From Glutamicibacter uratoxydans (GTDB taxonomy: Bacteria; Actinomycetota; Actinomycetes; Actinomycetales; Micrococcaceae): a DNA stretch of 64,000 bases. The position numbers and the translations under genes are program-made. How positions within the stretch are numbered: the stretch's first letter is position 1; each line of letters opens with the position of its first letter. The stretch is taken from contig NZ_BJNY01000015.1 of NCBI RefSeq assembly GCF_006539925.1, positions 34,376-98,375 of the forward strand. Direction: 5' to 3'. This document shows, piece after piece, positions 17,351 to 26,280 of this stretch. The notes under the pieces are model-generated. The model had not been told where the DNA came from, did no database searches, and was given only the letters and a program-made list of their open reading frames with translations.

Positions 17351-20300
17351 TTACCTCCGGACGATGGAACGCAGCAGGCGAAGGGCGACGGACAGCGATG
17401 CCATGTCATCGCGTTCCAGGCTGTTCACTTCAGCGAACATTGCCTTCGCACGATCAAGATTAGCCGCGTTTGCTTCCTCCCACGCTGCAACACGCTCGTC
17501 AGCGGTGGCGAACTCGCCCTCGACGTCCAGCACGTTCGCGGTCATGTCGATGATCGTGGTGTACAGATCATCGCGCATGGCCGCGCGGGCCAGAGCCTGC
17601 CAACGATCCGAACGAGGAAGGTTGGTGATGCGGTTGAGCAGGTTGTCCACCTGGAACATGTCGTAGAGCACAAAGTAGGTTTCCGAAACCTTGGCCACGT
17701 CGTCCTGGCGGCGCTGCACCAAGTCTGCCACGTCCAGCAGCGCGTAGGACTCGAACTGCGAGGCCCACATGCTGGCGCGGCGTTCCCCGATGCCCTTCTC
17801 CATGGCATCTGCATGCCACTGCTGGAAGCGTTCCTGGTCGTTACCGCGCAGCAGGCTTGGAAGTTCTTCGCGCAGCTGCGTGACAATTGCCTCGTAGCGC
17901 TCGACAGCCTGGCTGACCAGCAGCTCCTGGTCGACGCGGTTGATGAACCAGCGGGTGGCGCGGTCGAGCAGGCGGCGCATGTCGTGGTGCTGGCGTCCCC
18001 AGTACTCGACATCCGTGCCGGCAGGCTGGGCGTTGATGGCCTCGAACTGCGCATCGAAGCGGTAGACCTCGCGCAGCGCGCAGAAGACCTTGGCGATCTG
18101 CAGTTCGCTGGCACCGGTTTCTTCCATGGCGCGGAAGACATAGGTGATGCCGCCGATGTTCACTACATCATTGGCGATCACCGTGGCGATGATCTCCTTG
18201 CGCAGCGGATGCGACTGCAGCTGGGTGCCGAAGCGCTCCACCAGGCGTGGCGGGAAGTAGCGGTGCATGGTCTTGGCGAAGTACGGGTCTTCTGCCAAGT
18301 CTGATTCGGTCAGCGCGTGGGCCAGCTGGATCTTGGCGTAGGCGGCCAGCACCGACAGCTCTGGAGCAGTCATGGCCTCGCCGGCGGCACGGCGCTCGTC
18401 CAGCTGCTCTGCGGTTGGCAGGAACTCCAGCGCGCGGTTCAGGTCTGCGTGCTCCTCCAGCCACTGCATCAGGCGCTCGTAGGCAGGAGCCCAGGTCAGC
18501 GCCGCATGCTTTTCGTTCAGCAGCAGCACGTTCTGGTTGAAGTTGGTCTGCAGCACCAGGTCGCCGACGGTGTCGGTCATCGCCAGCAGGAAGTCCTTGC
18601 GCTCCGCTGGGTCGATGTTTCCGGCCTTGATCTGGCGGTCGACGAAGATCTTGATGTTCACTTCGCGGTCCGAGGTATCCACACCTGCGGAGTTGTCGAT
18701 CGCGTCGGTGTTCAACAGGACGCCCTTGCGGGCTGCCTCAATGCGGCCCAGCTGGGTCATGCCCAGGTTGCCGCCTTCGCCCACGACCTTCACGCGCAAA
18801 TCTGCGCCGTCGACGCGGATGGCGTCATTGGCGCGGTCGCCGACCTGGCCGTTGGTCTCCGCCGAAGACTTCACGTAGGTGCCGATGCCGCCGTTGTAGA
18901 GCAGGTCTACCGGAGCGGACAGGATGGCCTTGAGCAGCTCGTTCGGGGACATTGCGGTCACCGAAGCGTCCAGGCCCAGGACCTCGCGGACCTCGGGGCT
19001 GACCGGAACCGACTTCAGGCTGCGCGAGTAGACGCCGCCGCCGGCGGAGATCAGCTCTGGGTTGTAGTCTGCCCAGCTGGAACGCGGGGTGAAGTACAAG
19101 CGCTCGCGCTCGTCGAAGGCCACCGCCGGGTTCGGGTTCGGATCCAGGAAGATGTCGCGGTGGTCGAATGCGGCGACCAGCTTGACGGTCTTGGTGCGGC
19201 GCAGGCCGTTGCCGAAGACGTCGCCGGACATGTCGCCCACGCCCACTGCGGTGAACTCTTCGCTCTGGGTGTCGATGCCCAGCTCGAAGAAGTGGCGCTT
19301 GACCGATTCCCAAGCGCCACGGGCGGTGATGCCCATGCCCTTGTGGTCGTAGCCCACCGAGCCGCCCGAAGCGAAGGCGTCGCCCAGCCAGTGGCCCTTC
19401 TCCTCGGAAATCGAGTTGGCGATGTCGGAGAAGCTTGCGGTGCCCTTGTCGGCGGCGACCACCAAGTAGGTGTCGTCGCCGTCGCGGCGCACAACGTTCT
19501 TCGGGGACTCGACGTGCTCGCCGTTCTCGTCGGCGACCAGGTTGTCGGTCAGCTCCAGCAGGGTGCGGATGAAGATGCGGTAGGCCGCCTTGCCTTCTTC
19601 CATCCATGCGCCGCGGTCCACTGCAGGGTTTGGCAGCTGCTTGGCGTAGAAGCCGCCCTTCGCGCCGGTAGGCACGATGACCGAGTTCTTCACCATCTGG
19701 GCCTTGACCAGGCCTAGGACCTCAGTGCGGAAATCTTCACGACGGTCCGACCAGCGCAGGCCGCCGCGGGCCACTGCGCCGAAGCGGAAGTGGGTGCCTT
19801 CGATGCGAGGCGAGTAGACCCACAGTTCGTGCTTCGGGCGAGGGAATGGAGCGAAGTCGATTTCCTCCGGTGCCAGCTTGAATGCCAGCGCCTGGTGTCC
19901 CTGGGCATAGTAGTTGGTGCGCTTGGTGGCTTCGATGACCTTCACGATGCGGCGCAGCAGGGTGTCGGCGTCCAGGGTTGGAACTGCTTCCAGCGCCTGG
20001 GCGATCTGCTCGTGGGCAGCTGCACGGGAAGCTTCGGACTGCTCGGCGGACAGCTGAGGGTCGAAGGTGGCGTGGAACAGCGCAACGATGCCGTGGGTGA
20101 CGTCTGCGTTGTTGACCAGTGCGTTGGCGATGAAGCCGGTGGAGTTTGGCACGCCAAGCTGCAGCAGGTAGTGCGCGTAGCCGCGCAGCATGGCGACTTC
20201 TTCCCAGTCCAGGCCTTCGCGCAGCACCAGTGCGTTGAGCTTGTCGGACTCGGCGGCGTTGCGGACCACTGCCGCGTAGGCGGCGGCGAGCTTGTCCTGC

Positions 20301-22186
20301 ACTGCATCGAAGTCGATGCTCTCATCGACCTTCAGGCCCATGTCATAGATGAAGCGCTGGCCGATGCCCTCTGGGTTCAGCTCGTAGGGGCGCTCGTCCA
20401 CAACTTCCAGTCCCAGGTCCTGCAGCACCGGAAGGATGCGCGAGAGCAGCAGCGGGCGGTCGACGTAGATCTTCATGCGCTTGGAAACCAGTGCATCTTC
20501 GTCGTCGGTGCGCGGGTTGTAGAAGGAGACGACAGGGCCGTGGGCGGCCGATTCCTCATCCAGTTCGGCCAGCAGCTCGATGTCGCTCAGTGCATCGTCG
20601 ATCTCGAACTGGACCTTGTAGGAGGCTGGGAAGGCCTCGGCCCACATGCTGGTCAGCGAGTTGGCCTCGCCCAGTTCAAGGTTGGCGCGTGCGGTGTCCA
20701 CGATGGCTTCGGACCAGGAGCGCACTGCGGTGGCAATGCGGTCTTCCAGGGCCTTGCGGTCCACCACCGGGGCCAGACCGTGGCGCTGCAGGCGCAGGCG
20801 GTAGAACAGGCGGACCAGCGAGCCGGAGCCCAGCTGTGCTTCGTACTCTACGGATTCTGCGTTGAAGGTGTTCTGCAGCTCCTGCTCGACGCGGTAGCGC
20901 ACCGCGGTGGAGAAGCGGTCGCGCGGGATGTAGACCATCGCAGTCACGAAGCGGCCGTAGTCATCGGTGCGCAGGAAGACCGAGGTGCGGCGGCGTTCCT
21001 GCAGGCGCAGGATGCCCAGGGCTGCTTCGGTCAGGTCCTCGACGCTGATCTGGAACATTTCATCGCGCGGGTAGGTTTCAAGGATCGTGGTGATGTCCTT
21101 GCCCGAGTGCGAGTTGGGTGCGAAGCCGGTGGACTTGAGCACCGCAGCAGCCTTCTCGCGGGCCACTGGTACGGTGTCCACACTCGAGGTGTACATGCTG
21201 GAGGAGAATAGGCCGATGAAGCGGCGTTCACCGTTGACCTCGCCGTTAGCGTCGAAGCTCTTGACGCCCACGTAGTCCAAGTACACGCCGCGGTGCACGG
21301 TGGAGCGGGAGTTCGCCTTGGTAACGATCAGTGCGCGCTTGTCGCGGGCCGTGATGCGGCCGCGCTTGGTCAGATGCTGCGGGCCCTGGTTTTCCAGGTC
21401 GCGCATCAGGCCCAGTCCAGTGCCTTCGTTGGGCACCAAGACGTCTTCGCCGTTGACGGTCTGCAGGTCGTACTGGCGGTAGCCGAGGAAGGTGAACTTG
21501 TCGTCGGCCATCCATTCGAGCAGCTGCACTGCCTGGTCCAGCTCGGCGATCTCGCCGGCATTGGCGGTCTGCGGCAGGCTCTGGGCAATCTCGCGTGCCT
21601 GGTCGAGCATGGCGGCCCAGTCGGTGACTGCAACACGCACGTCGTTGAGCACCTTGTGCAGGGTGGAGATGATCTCTTCTGCCTGCGCATCGTTCAGCTC
21701 GCGGGCGAGTTCAACGGAGATCCAAGACTCGACCTTGGTCAGCGAATTGGTCGAAGTCAAGGTGCTCAGGTCGGCCAGCGCAGCGGTGTCTCCGCTGGCA
21801 ACATGCTGGGTGCCGGTGAAGCTCAGTTGGGAGATCTCGCCGTTGGCGCGGTCGCGCGCGACCACGAACGTTGGGTGGACAACCAGCTGGATTGGGGCCT
21901 TGAGCTGGACCAGCGCGGCGGTCACGGAGTCAACCAAGAATGGCATGTCATCGGTGACGATGTTAACTACCGAAACACCGGCATGACCGGTGATGGCGAC
22001 GTTTGCTGTATCTGCTTCGCGCTGATAACCAATTTCCAGATGGGCGGCGACACGCGATTGGAGTTCGTCTGGCCGATAAGCCGCAACGTCCTCCTTCGCG
22101 ATCTGGCCGTAGTACTCGCTCACCAAGGATGGGGTGAGAGTCGCATCCATGAATGATTCAGACATGCTGGATTCCGACGAGTTCAA
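17351..22186 (-). CDS. gdh: NAD-dependent glutamate dehydrogenase, large (180-kDa) class
   Basis: Oxidatively deaminates L-glutamate to 2-oxoglutarate and ammonia. The 1611 residues match the large NAD-GDH class: a long N-terminal regulatory part with ACT-like segments, then the catalytic core around FRFGAVARGGLRWSDRREDFRTEVLGLVKAQMVKNSVIVPTGAKGGF (about residues 800-850) and the coenzyme-binding region with VGVGDMSGDVFGNG. The start is a TTG at 22186 with GGAGG seven bases upstream, preferred over an ATG seven codons in. In mycobacteria this enzyme is controlled by the kinase substrate GarA. It is followed by a PdtaS-type kinase. Confidence 0.95.
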   Translation of the reverse strand: MNSSESSMSESFMDATLTPSLVSEYYGQIAKEDVAAYRPDELQSRVAAHLEIGYQREADTANVAITGHAGVSVVNIVTDDMPFLVDSVTAALVQLKAPIQLVVHPTFVVARDRANGEISQLSFTGTQHVASGDTAALADLSTLTSTNSLTKVESWISVELARELNDAQAEEIISTLHKVLNDVRVAVTDWAAMLDQAREIAQSLPQTANAGEIAELDQAVQLLEWMADDKFTFLGYRQYDLQTVNGEDVLVPNEGTGLGLMRDLENQGPQHLTKRGRITARDKRALIVTKANSRSTVHRGVYLDYVGVKSFDANGEVNGERRFIGLFSSSMYTSSVDTVPVAREKAAAVLKSTGFAPNSHSGKDITTILETYPRDEMFQISVEDLTEAALGILRLQERRRTSVFLRTDDYGRFVTAMVYIPRDRFSTAVRYRVEQELQNTFNAESVEYEAQLGSGSLVRLFYRLRLQRHGLAPVVDRKALEDRIATAVRSWSEAIVDTARANLELGEANSLTSMWAEAFPASYKVQFEIDDALSDIELLAELDEESAAHGPVVSFYNPRTDDEDALVSKRMKIYVDRPLLLSRILPVLQDLGLEVVDERPYELNPEGIGQRFIYDMGLKVDESIDFDAVQDKLAAAYAAVVRNAAESDKLNALVLREGLDWEEVAMLRGYAHYLLQLGVPNSTGFIANALVNNADVTHGIVALFHATFDPQLSAEQSEASRAAAHEQIAQALEAVPTLDADTLLRRIVKVIEATKRTNYYAQGHQALAFKLAPEEIDFAPFPRPKHELWVYSPRIEGTHFRFGAVARGGLRWSDRREDFRTEVLGLVKAQMVKNSVIVPTGAKGGFYAKQLPNPAVDRGAWMEEGKAAYRIFIRTLLELTDNLVADENGEHVESPKNVVRRDGDDTYLVVAADKGTASFSDIANSISEEKGHWLGDAFASGGSVGYDHKGMGITARGAWESVKRHFFELGIDTQSEEFTAVGVGDMSGDVFGNGLRRTKTVKLVAAFDHRDIFLDPNPNPAVAFDERERLYFTPRSSWADYNPELISAGGGVYSRSLKSVPVSPEVREVLGLDASVTAMSPNELLKAILSAPVDLLYNGGIGTYVKSSAETNGQVGDRANDAIRVDGADLRVKVVGEGGNLGMTQLGRIEAARKGVLLNTDAIDNSAGVDTSDREVNIKIFVDRQIKAGNIDPAERKDFLLAMTDTVGDLVLQTNFNQNVLLLNEKHAALTWAPAYERLMQWLEEHADLNRALEFLPTAEQLDERRAAGEAMTAPELSVLAAYAKIQLAHALTESDLAEDPYFAKTMHRYFPPRLVERFGTQLQSHPLRKEIIATVIANDVVNIGGITYVFRAMEETGASELQIAKVFCALREVYRFDAQFEAINAQPAGTDVEYWGRQHHDMRRLLDRATRWFINRVDQELLVSQAVERYEAIVTQLREELPSLLRGNDQERFQQWHADAMEKGIGERRASMWASQFESYALLDVADLVQRRQDDVAKVSETYFVLYDMFQVDNLLNRITNLPRSDRWQALARAAMRDDLYTTIIDMTANVLDVEGEFATADERVAAWEEANAANLDRAKAMFAEVNSLERDDMASLSVALRLLRSIVRR

Positions 22187-22276
22187 GTGAACGCCTCCAA
22201 GAACGATGTTCGATCGGCCCGCGCCGTTGCGGGCCTATAGTTTTATCCACATTACATGTTTTCAAAGACTCGTTGT

Positions 22277-23524
22277 TCACCGGCTCCGCTCAAATCGACG
22301 GCTTGCCCCCTTTCGGGAAGAATCCGTAGATTTAATGCCAGCTAGTTGCCGGATTGAGGCGCGAAGTGAACTTTTTGGAGCGATCTCTAACAGTGGGCTT
22401 CCTGCCAAGATTGCAGCACTGCAGACCGCGTTGTCATTGGGCAAGAAGCCAACGATTAAGTGCGTTGGCCCAAAGCGCTCCCAAGCCTCTTCAACGCGGC
22501 GCTTCGGACTGCGTCCAGAGTTGGCCACTGCGACCTTGTTGAATATGATTTTCACCTCAATCCCAGGAACCCTTTCCTCCAGCTCGTCCAATGCCCTGAT
22601 GGCGCGCGGAATTCCCAGGCTGTCGGCCGCGACCACCATAAATATCTCGTCTGCGCACTGCAGCATTTCTACTGTGACTGCGTTGCGCTGCGGCGCTTGG
22701 GTATCGAAGCTCAGCTGCTCGTCTAGTTCAATGCACGCGGCGACATCCACGACCACCATGTCGTGGTGGCTGCGCAGTGCTTGAATGGCGCGGCGCAGCG
22801 CCGCGGCGCGTACTTCCGGCCATCGGCTGGCACGAGGGATGCCGGTGGCAACCTGGATCACGAAGCCGCCAACTTGGACAGCCATGCAGGCAGCCTTGAG
22901 CCTTGCAGGATCGGCGGCGCCGGAATCTGCAACACGGCAGATCTGCGCAATGGAGGCTGATTCGTCCATCAAGCCCAGCTGGATGGCGATAGACGCGGCG
23001 TAGGTGTCGGCATCCACGATGACGACCGATTGCCCCTGTGCCGCTGCCTCAACCGCATAGTTCAAGGCGAGGGTGCTGCGGCCGGGCGAGCCTGAGGCAC
23101 CCCAAAAGCAGACCATCCGCCCTTGATGTTCCTGGGCCTGCCGAGTCTGGGCGCTGGCCGCGTCGTGCGCGAGGTCATGATGTCCGTGCAGGAATTCTTG
23201 GGCGTGAAGGATCCGCGCTTCTAAATCGATCATGCTGATGTTGTCTGCAACCTCGATCAGGCCTGATTCTGCTGTTTGCTCCTGTGGGTCGGCATCACGC
23301 AAAACCACCACTGTACGTTGAAGCTTCAGGTCATCGAGCTGCTCCGGCGGCGGCACTAGGCTTCGCTGAGCAATGAGCAGCACATCAACTGCTTCCACAG
23401 TACAGACGGCTATTGCTTCGGGGACTTCATCGCAGACGCGCACGACGATCAGTTCTCCACGATATCCCTCGACCTCGCGCACCAGATGTTCTTCACGTCC
23501 CAGTATCACCACCGTCAGGCTCAT
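22277..23524 (-). CDS. CpaE/TadZ-like MinD-family ATPase with atypical P-loop
   Basis: 415 residues with a receiver-like N-terminal half (about 1-125) that lacks clear phosphorylation residues, then a MinD/ParA-type ATPase domain. The nucleotide motif reads WGASGSPGRSTLALNYA (about 141-157). The P-loop lysine is replaced by arginine and the deviant signature lysine is absent, while VVIVDADTYAASIAIQLGL and VVVDVA are present. This resembles CpaE/TadZ localisation factors of Flp/Tad pili and mycobacterial Ssd. Its ATG overlaps the stop of the upstream SAF-domain gene (ATGA), a CpaB-CpaE pairing. No CpaF ATPase, TadB/C or pilin gene is nearby, so its role is unclear. Confidence 0.78.
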   Translation of the reverse strand: MSLTVVILGREEHLVREVEGYRGELIVVRVCDEVPEAIAVCTVEAVDVLLIAQRSLVPPPEQLDDLKLQRTVVVLRDADPQEQTAESGLIEVADNISMIDLEARILHAQEFLHGHHDLAHDAASAQTRQAQEHQGRMVCFWGASGSPGRSTLALNYAVEAAAQGQSVVIVDADTYAASIAIQLGLMDESASIAQICRVADSGAADPARLKAACMAVQVGGFVIQVATGIPRASRWPEVRAAALRRAIQALRSHHDMVVVDVAACIELDEQLSFDTQAPQRNAVTVEMLQCADEIFMVVAADSLGIPRAIRALDELEERVPGIEVKIIFNKVAVANSGRSPKRRVEEAWERFGPTHLIVGFLPNDNAVCSAAILAGSPLLEIAPKSSLRASIRQLAGIKSTDSSRKGASRRFERSR

Positions 23525-24186
23525 GTCTGGTCCCCGGCAGGATTGTAGATCACCGTCAGCCGCGCGTCGTTGGCCAATGCTTGCAGGAACGATTCCAGTG
23601 CATCTGCTTCCACTAAGAGTTCGAGATTAGTGCCATTGTTTCCCACAATGCCGCCGGCACGGTCGCTGCGTGCCGAAACCTCAACCATGGTTGCAAGCTG
23701 GTCAGGAACGCCATAGGCTGCGCCGCCCGCTTCACGCTTAGCCACCCAGACATCCACGAATGTCCCCGGGGTGATCGCCTCGCTCAGCCCTGTGGGAAGC
23801 TCGATATTGACCGGTCTCCGCGAGCCCAGCTGGCTGCTGGTGATCGAGGTTTGCGGGATCAGTTCTCCCGCTTCAATAAATGTGTTGGCCCTTGCCTGTT
23901 CAAGCTGAGTTTCTTCGACTACCAAGTAGTGCTGCAGCGAGTCACCGAGCTGCACTTCCTTGGTTTTGAGGTTCTCATGGGTCAGCTGCTCCCCCAGGGT
24001 GATATTTGTTGCCGCAACGTAGACTGAGGTTGTCTCGTTCATTCCCCTGACAAGGAATACAGTTCCGATAACCGATGCAGTGATGAGCGCAGCTCCAAGC
24101 GCCAGTCTGGGATCCTTCCAACCAGGGCGTTTGACTCTCGCTGCAAGCTTGGGAAGCGATTCCTTGGAACGTTGTTCACTGGGCAC
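23521..24186 (-). CDS. SAF-domain protein, CpaB/RcpC-like
   Basis: Membrane-anchored protein with a basic N-terminus, one membrane helix (ALGAALITASVIGTVFLV) and a SAF domain (VYVAATNITLGEQLTHENLKTKEV). The C-terminal part resembles the CpaB/RcpC Flp-pilus assembly family (LPTGLSEAITPGTFVDVWVAKR). The start chosen is the GTG at 24186 because GGAGG lies eight bases upstream. An in-frame ATG at 24201 contains that GGAGG inside its own coding region and has no site of its own. It is coupled to the CpaE-like gene downstream. The family call is good. A pilus role is not supported by other genes here. Confidence 0.78.
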   Translation of the reverse strand: MPSEQRSKESLPKLAARVKRPGWKDPRLALGAALITASVIGTVFLVRGMNETTSVYVAATNITLGEQLTHENLKTKEVQLGDSLQHYLVVEETQLEQARANTFIEAGELIPQTSITSSQLGSRRPVNIELPTGLSEAITPGTFVDVWVAKREAGGAAYGVPDQLATMVEVSARSDRAGGIVGNNGTNLELLVEADALESFLQALANDARLTVIYNPAGDQT

Positions 24187-24272
24187 AACCAACACCTCCA
24201 TGCCACCGATGCATTTGATGTGAGCCTACGACAACTTCCATGTGCACGAAAGGCACTTTATCGATCTGTGGA

Positions 24273-24833
24273 TTAAATCCCCTTGGGTATTACGACCCAT
24301 CCAATGGCGTCCAGCGGTATGACTGCTTGCTCGCTCACCGCTGAGTCTCGGGCAAATTCGTCGCGCGGATGCACGAGCATGACCAAAAAGTCCTTTCCAA
24401 CCTGGCCCATCGTCCCTTCGGCCAGTTCATCGCCGTTGAGGGCGCAAATCTGGACTCGGTTGCGGTCCCGCATGATGCCTCGCAACAGCGTTGGAAGCTT
24501 GATCTTCGACCGATTCACGCGGCATCGGCGCGTTCCAGCACGCGGTGCGGTAATGCTTAGGCGGCGCAGCGCCTGCAGGTTGATCACCCAATCTGCGGCC
24601 TCCGAATCGATACAGAGGTAGCCGTCGCCGAGTGGGCCGAGCCTTCCCGAAACTTCGAGCTTGGATCCCAGCTGCAGCCGCAGCATTTGTCCGGCCAGTT
24701 TTTCTAGACGCTCGGCTAACGTTTCTGTGGCCTGTTCGGCCCTGATGCTCTGCGTGATTTCTTCGCGAAGCTGCGCAGCGATTTCTCCTTGCAACTGCGA
24801 TTCCAGATCATCGAATAGAGATTCCCACCGCAT
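24273..24833 (-). CDS. Conserved hypothetical protein
   Basis: 186 residues, not recognised. It begins with a predicted amphipathic/coiled segment (WESLFDDLESQLQGEIAAQLREEITQSIRAEQATETLAERL, about 3-43). A beta-rich globular part follows, with LGPLGDGYLCIDSEAADWVINLQAL and VIPLDAIGWVVIP. There is no signal peptide or membrane helix. It lies just upstream of the CpaB/CpaE-like pair on the same strand (gap about 85 bp) and divergent from a LysM protein. That suggests membership of the same locus, but nothing in the sequence identifies a biochemical activity. Confidence 0.7.
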   Translation of the reverse strand: MRWESLFDDLESQLQGEIAAQLREEITQSIRAEQATETLAERLEKLAGQMLRLQLGSKLEVSGRLGPLGDGYLCIDSEAADWVINLQALRRLSITAPRAGTRRCRVNRSKIKLPTLLRGIMRDRNRVQICALNGDELAEGTMGQVGKDFLVMLVHPRDEFARDSAVSEQAVIPLDAIGWVVIPKGI

Positions 24834-24916
24834 GTGCCCACTGTACGAGTCAATTCAATTTCTCGAAACCCTCTTCCCTAAATCACACGGAAGTGTCATT
24901 ATGTGAATCTAACTTT

Positions 24917-24928
24917 ATCAAATTTGAT
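24917..24928. promoter_or_regulatory. 12-bp perfect palindrome in divergent promoter region
   Basis: ATCAAATTTGAT is a perfect palindrome inside an AT-rich island between the divergent genes at 24833 (minus) and 24954 (plus). The surrounding DNA is GC-rich, so the palindrome stands out as a possible operator. It could also simply be promoter AT content. Confidence 0.35.
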
Positions 24929-24953
24929 CAAACATCAGTGAATGAGGTTGTTG

Positions 24954-25682
24954 ATGATGATTACGCAGAGGAAGCTGTTCATCTCCGTCACATTCTGCGG
25001 TTCAGCTGCATTTGCCGCCGCCGCAATTTCATACTGGTTTTTCAACACCCGGCCAGTTTTCAATCCCGAAGTCTCGGCCACAGACAGCATGCTGCTTCTA
25101 GTCCTAGCTGCCGGGCTAGTGCTCTGCCTGCTGGCCTTGCTGAGAGCATTGCTGGTATTGCTTGTGCGCTGGGCTGCACGCAACCACCATCATCGGCTTC
25201 TGCGGGCAGCCCACCGCTGGGCTCCTGCATTGACACAAGCAGTAGTAGGTACAGCCCTGAGCACCTCGATGCTTTTGGCTAGTTCACCTGCCGCAGCCGC
25301 GGCACCACAAAATCTGCAAGCTTCGTCAATCGACGCCACGTACACCGTCGCGGCAGATCAATCCCAGCAGGCGTCATCGGAGAACTCTTCGCTTCTGCCG
25401 ACCCCTCGCTGGAGCGCAGAACCGTTGCCCGTTCAGCTTCCCCGGGTTCTGGGCGCCCCGCACTCCCAGCGGCAGGCACCGGACAAAGCCAGCACGGAAA
25501 TCATCGTCAAGCCGGGCGACACCTTGTGGAGCATTGCCGATGCGCAGTTGGGAAGGCAGGCAACGATCGCAGAAATTTCAGCCTTCTGGCCGCGGATCTA
25601 TGAAGCGAACCGGAAGATCATCGGTGAAAATCCGGATCGCTTGGAACCAGGAATGGTCTTGCAAGTACCCCACATTGCCTAG
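24954..25682 (+). CDS. LysM-domain membrane protein
   Basis: 242 residues from the ATG at 24954, which has GAGG seven bases upstream. An ATG at 24942 in the same frame is less favoured because that GAGG lies inside it. Two membrane helices (about 5-27 and 36-65) are followed by a third hydrophobic stretch that ends in an Ala-rich, signal-like sequence (SMLLASSPAAAAAP). The C-terminus has one LysM module (IIVKPGDTLWSIADAQLG ... NPDRLEPGMVLQVP). LysM proteins of this shape occur beside secA and Rv3235-like genes in actinobacteria. It probably anchors to peptidoglycan from the membrane. Confidence 0.78.
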   Translation: MMITQRKLFISVTFCGSAAFAAAAISYWFFNTRPVFNPEVSATDSMLLLVLAAGLVLCLLALLRALLVLLVRWAARNHHHRLLRAAHRWAPALTQAVVGTALSTSMLLASSPAAAAAPQNLQASSIDATYTVAADQSQQASSENSSLLPTPRWSAEPLPVQLPRVLGAPHSQRQAPDKASTEIIVKPGDTLWSIADAQLGRQATIAEISAFWPRIYEANRKIIGENPDRLEPGMVLQVPHIA

Positions 25683-25746
25683 TGTGAGGCCCTTGCGCAG
25701 TGCACCGGGCCGCATGCCGTCCACCCACTACCTCAGGAGAAGTCCC

Positions 25747-26280
25747 ATGAGCATCGACACCAGCTACCAGGATTTAATCCATGCCGAGTTGGCAGAAGTA
25801 CAGCCGCAAGCTGAGCAGCCCGAAGCGCGCTCCAGCCGTTGTCACAACAGATTTGTCCAGGGACGCAACGATGTGCCGTCGCCGGATTGCATTGCTTTTT
25901 CAATGGATCACATTTTTCACCGCTGCGCCACCAGCGACCCGGAGAAGGTTTGCATTATCCGACTCTCACATGCGGTATCGCGGGCAGTCTTCGAGATCAT
26001 TGCAGGATACCGCAGCGTGTCGCAATTGAGCTTCATTATGACTGCTGAGTGCATCAGCAAACTCCGCAATCAGGCCCTCATCGAAACTGACGGCTACAAA
26101 ATCGACCCGGAACCCGGCACCAGCCATGGACGCGTCCAATCGATGCGTCTGCACTCCACCTTGGGCGGTGCGTGGGAGTGCACAGTGATTCTTGGCTTTA
26201 AATACCGCGTCCGCGCCGTAGCTCTTCGAATAGAGCCTTGGCACGGACGGTGGCAGGTGACGGGGCTAGAAATGCTTTAG
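25747..26280 (+). CDS. Rv3235-family protein
   Basis: 177 residues of unknown function. The start chosen is the ATG at 25747 ([15 protein letters not shown]), with AGGAGA directly upstream. Longer in-frame extensions would run through the preceding gene. Conserved features are the helical segment [43 protein letters not shown] and the C-terminal [23 protein letters not shown]. Together these are typical of the Rv3235 family next to secA1 in M. tuberculosis. Its stop overlaps the convergent secA stop by four bases. It follows the LysM gene by 64 bp and is probably co-transcribed. No catalytic motif is visible. Confidence 0.82.
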   Translation: MSIDTSYQDLIHAELAEVQPQAEQPEARSSRCHNRFVQGRNDVPSPDCIAFSMDHIFHRCATSDPEKVCIIRLSHAVSRAVFEIIAGYRSVSQLSFIMTAECISKLRNQALIETDGYKIDPEPGTSHGRVQSMRLHSTLGGAWECTVILGFKYRVRAVALRIEPWHGRWQVTGLEML

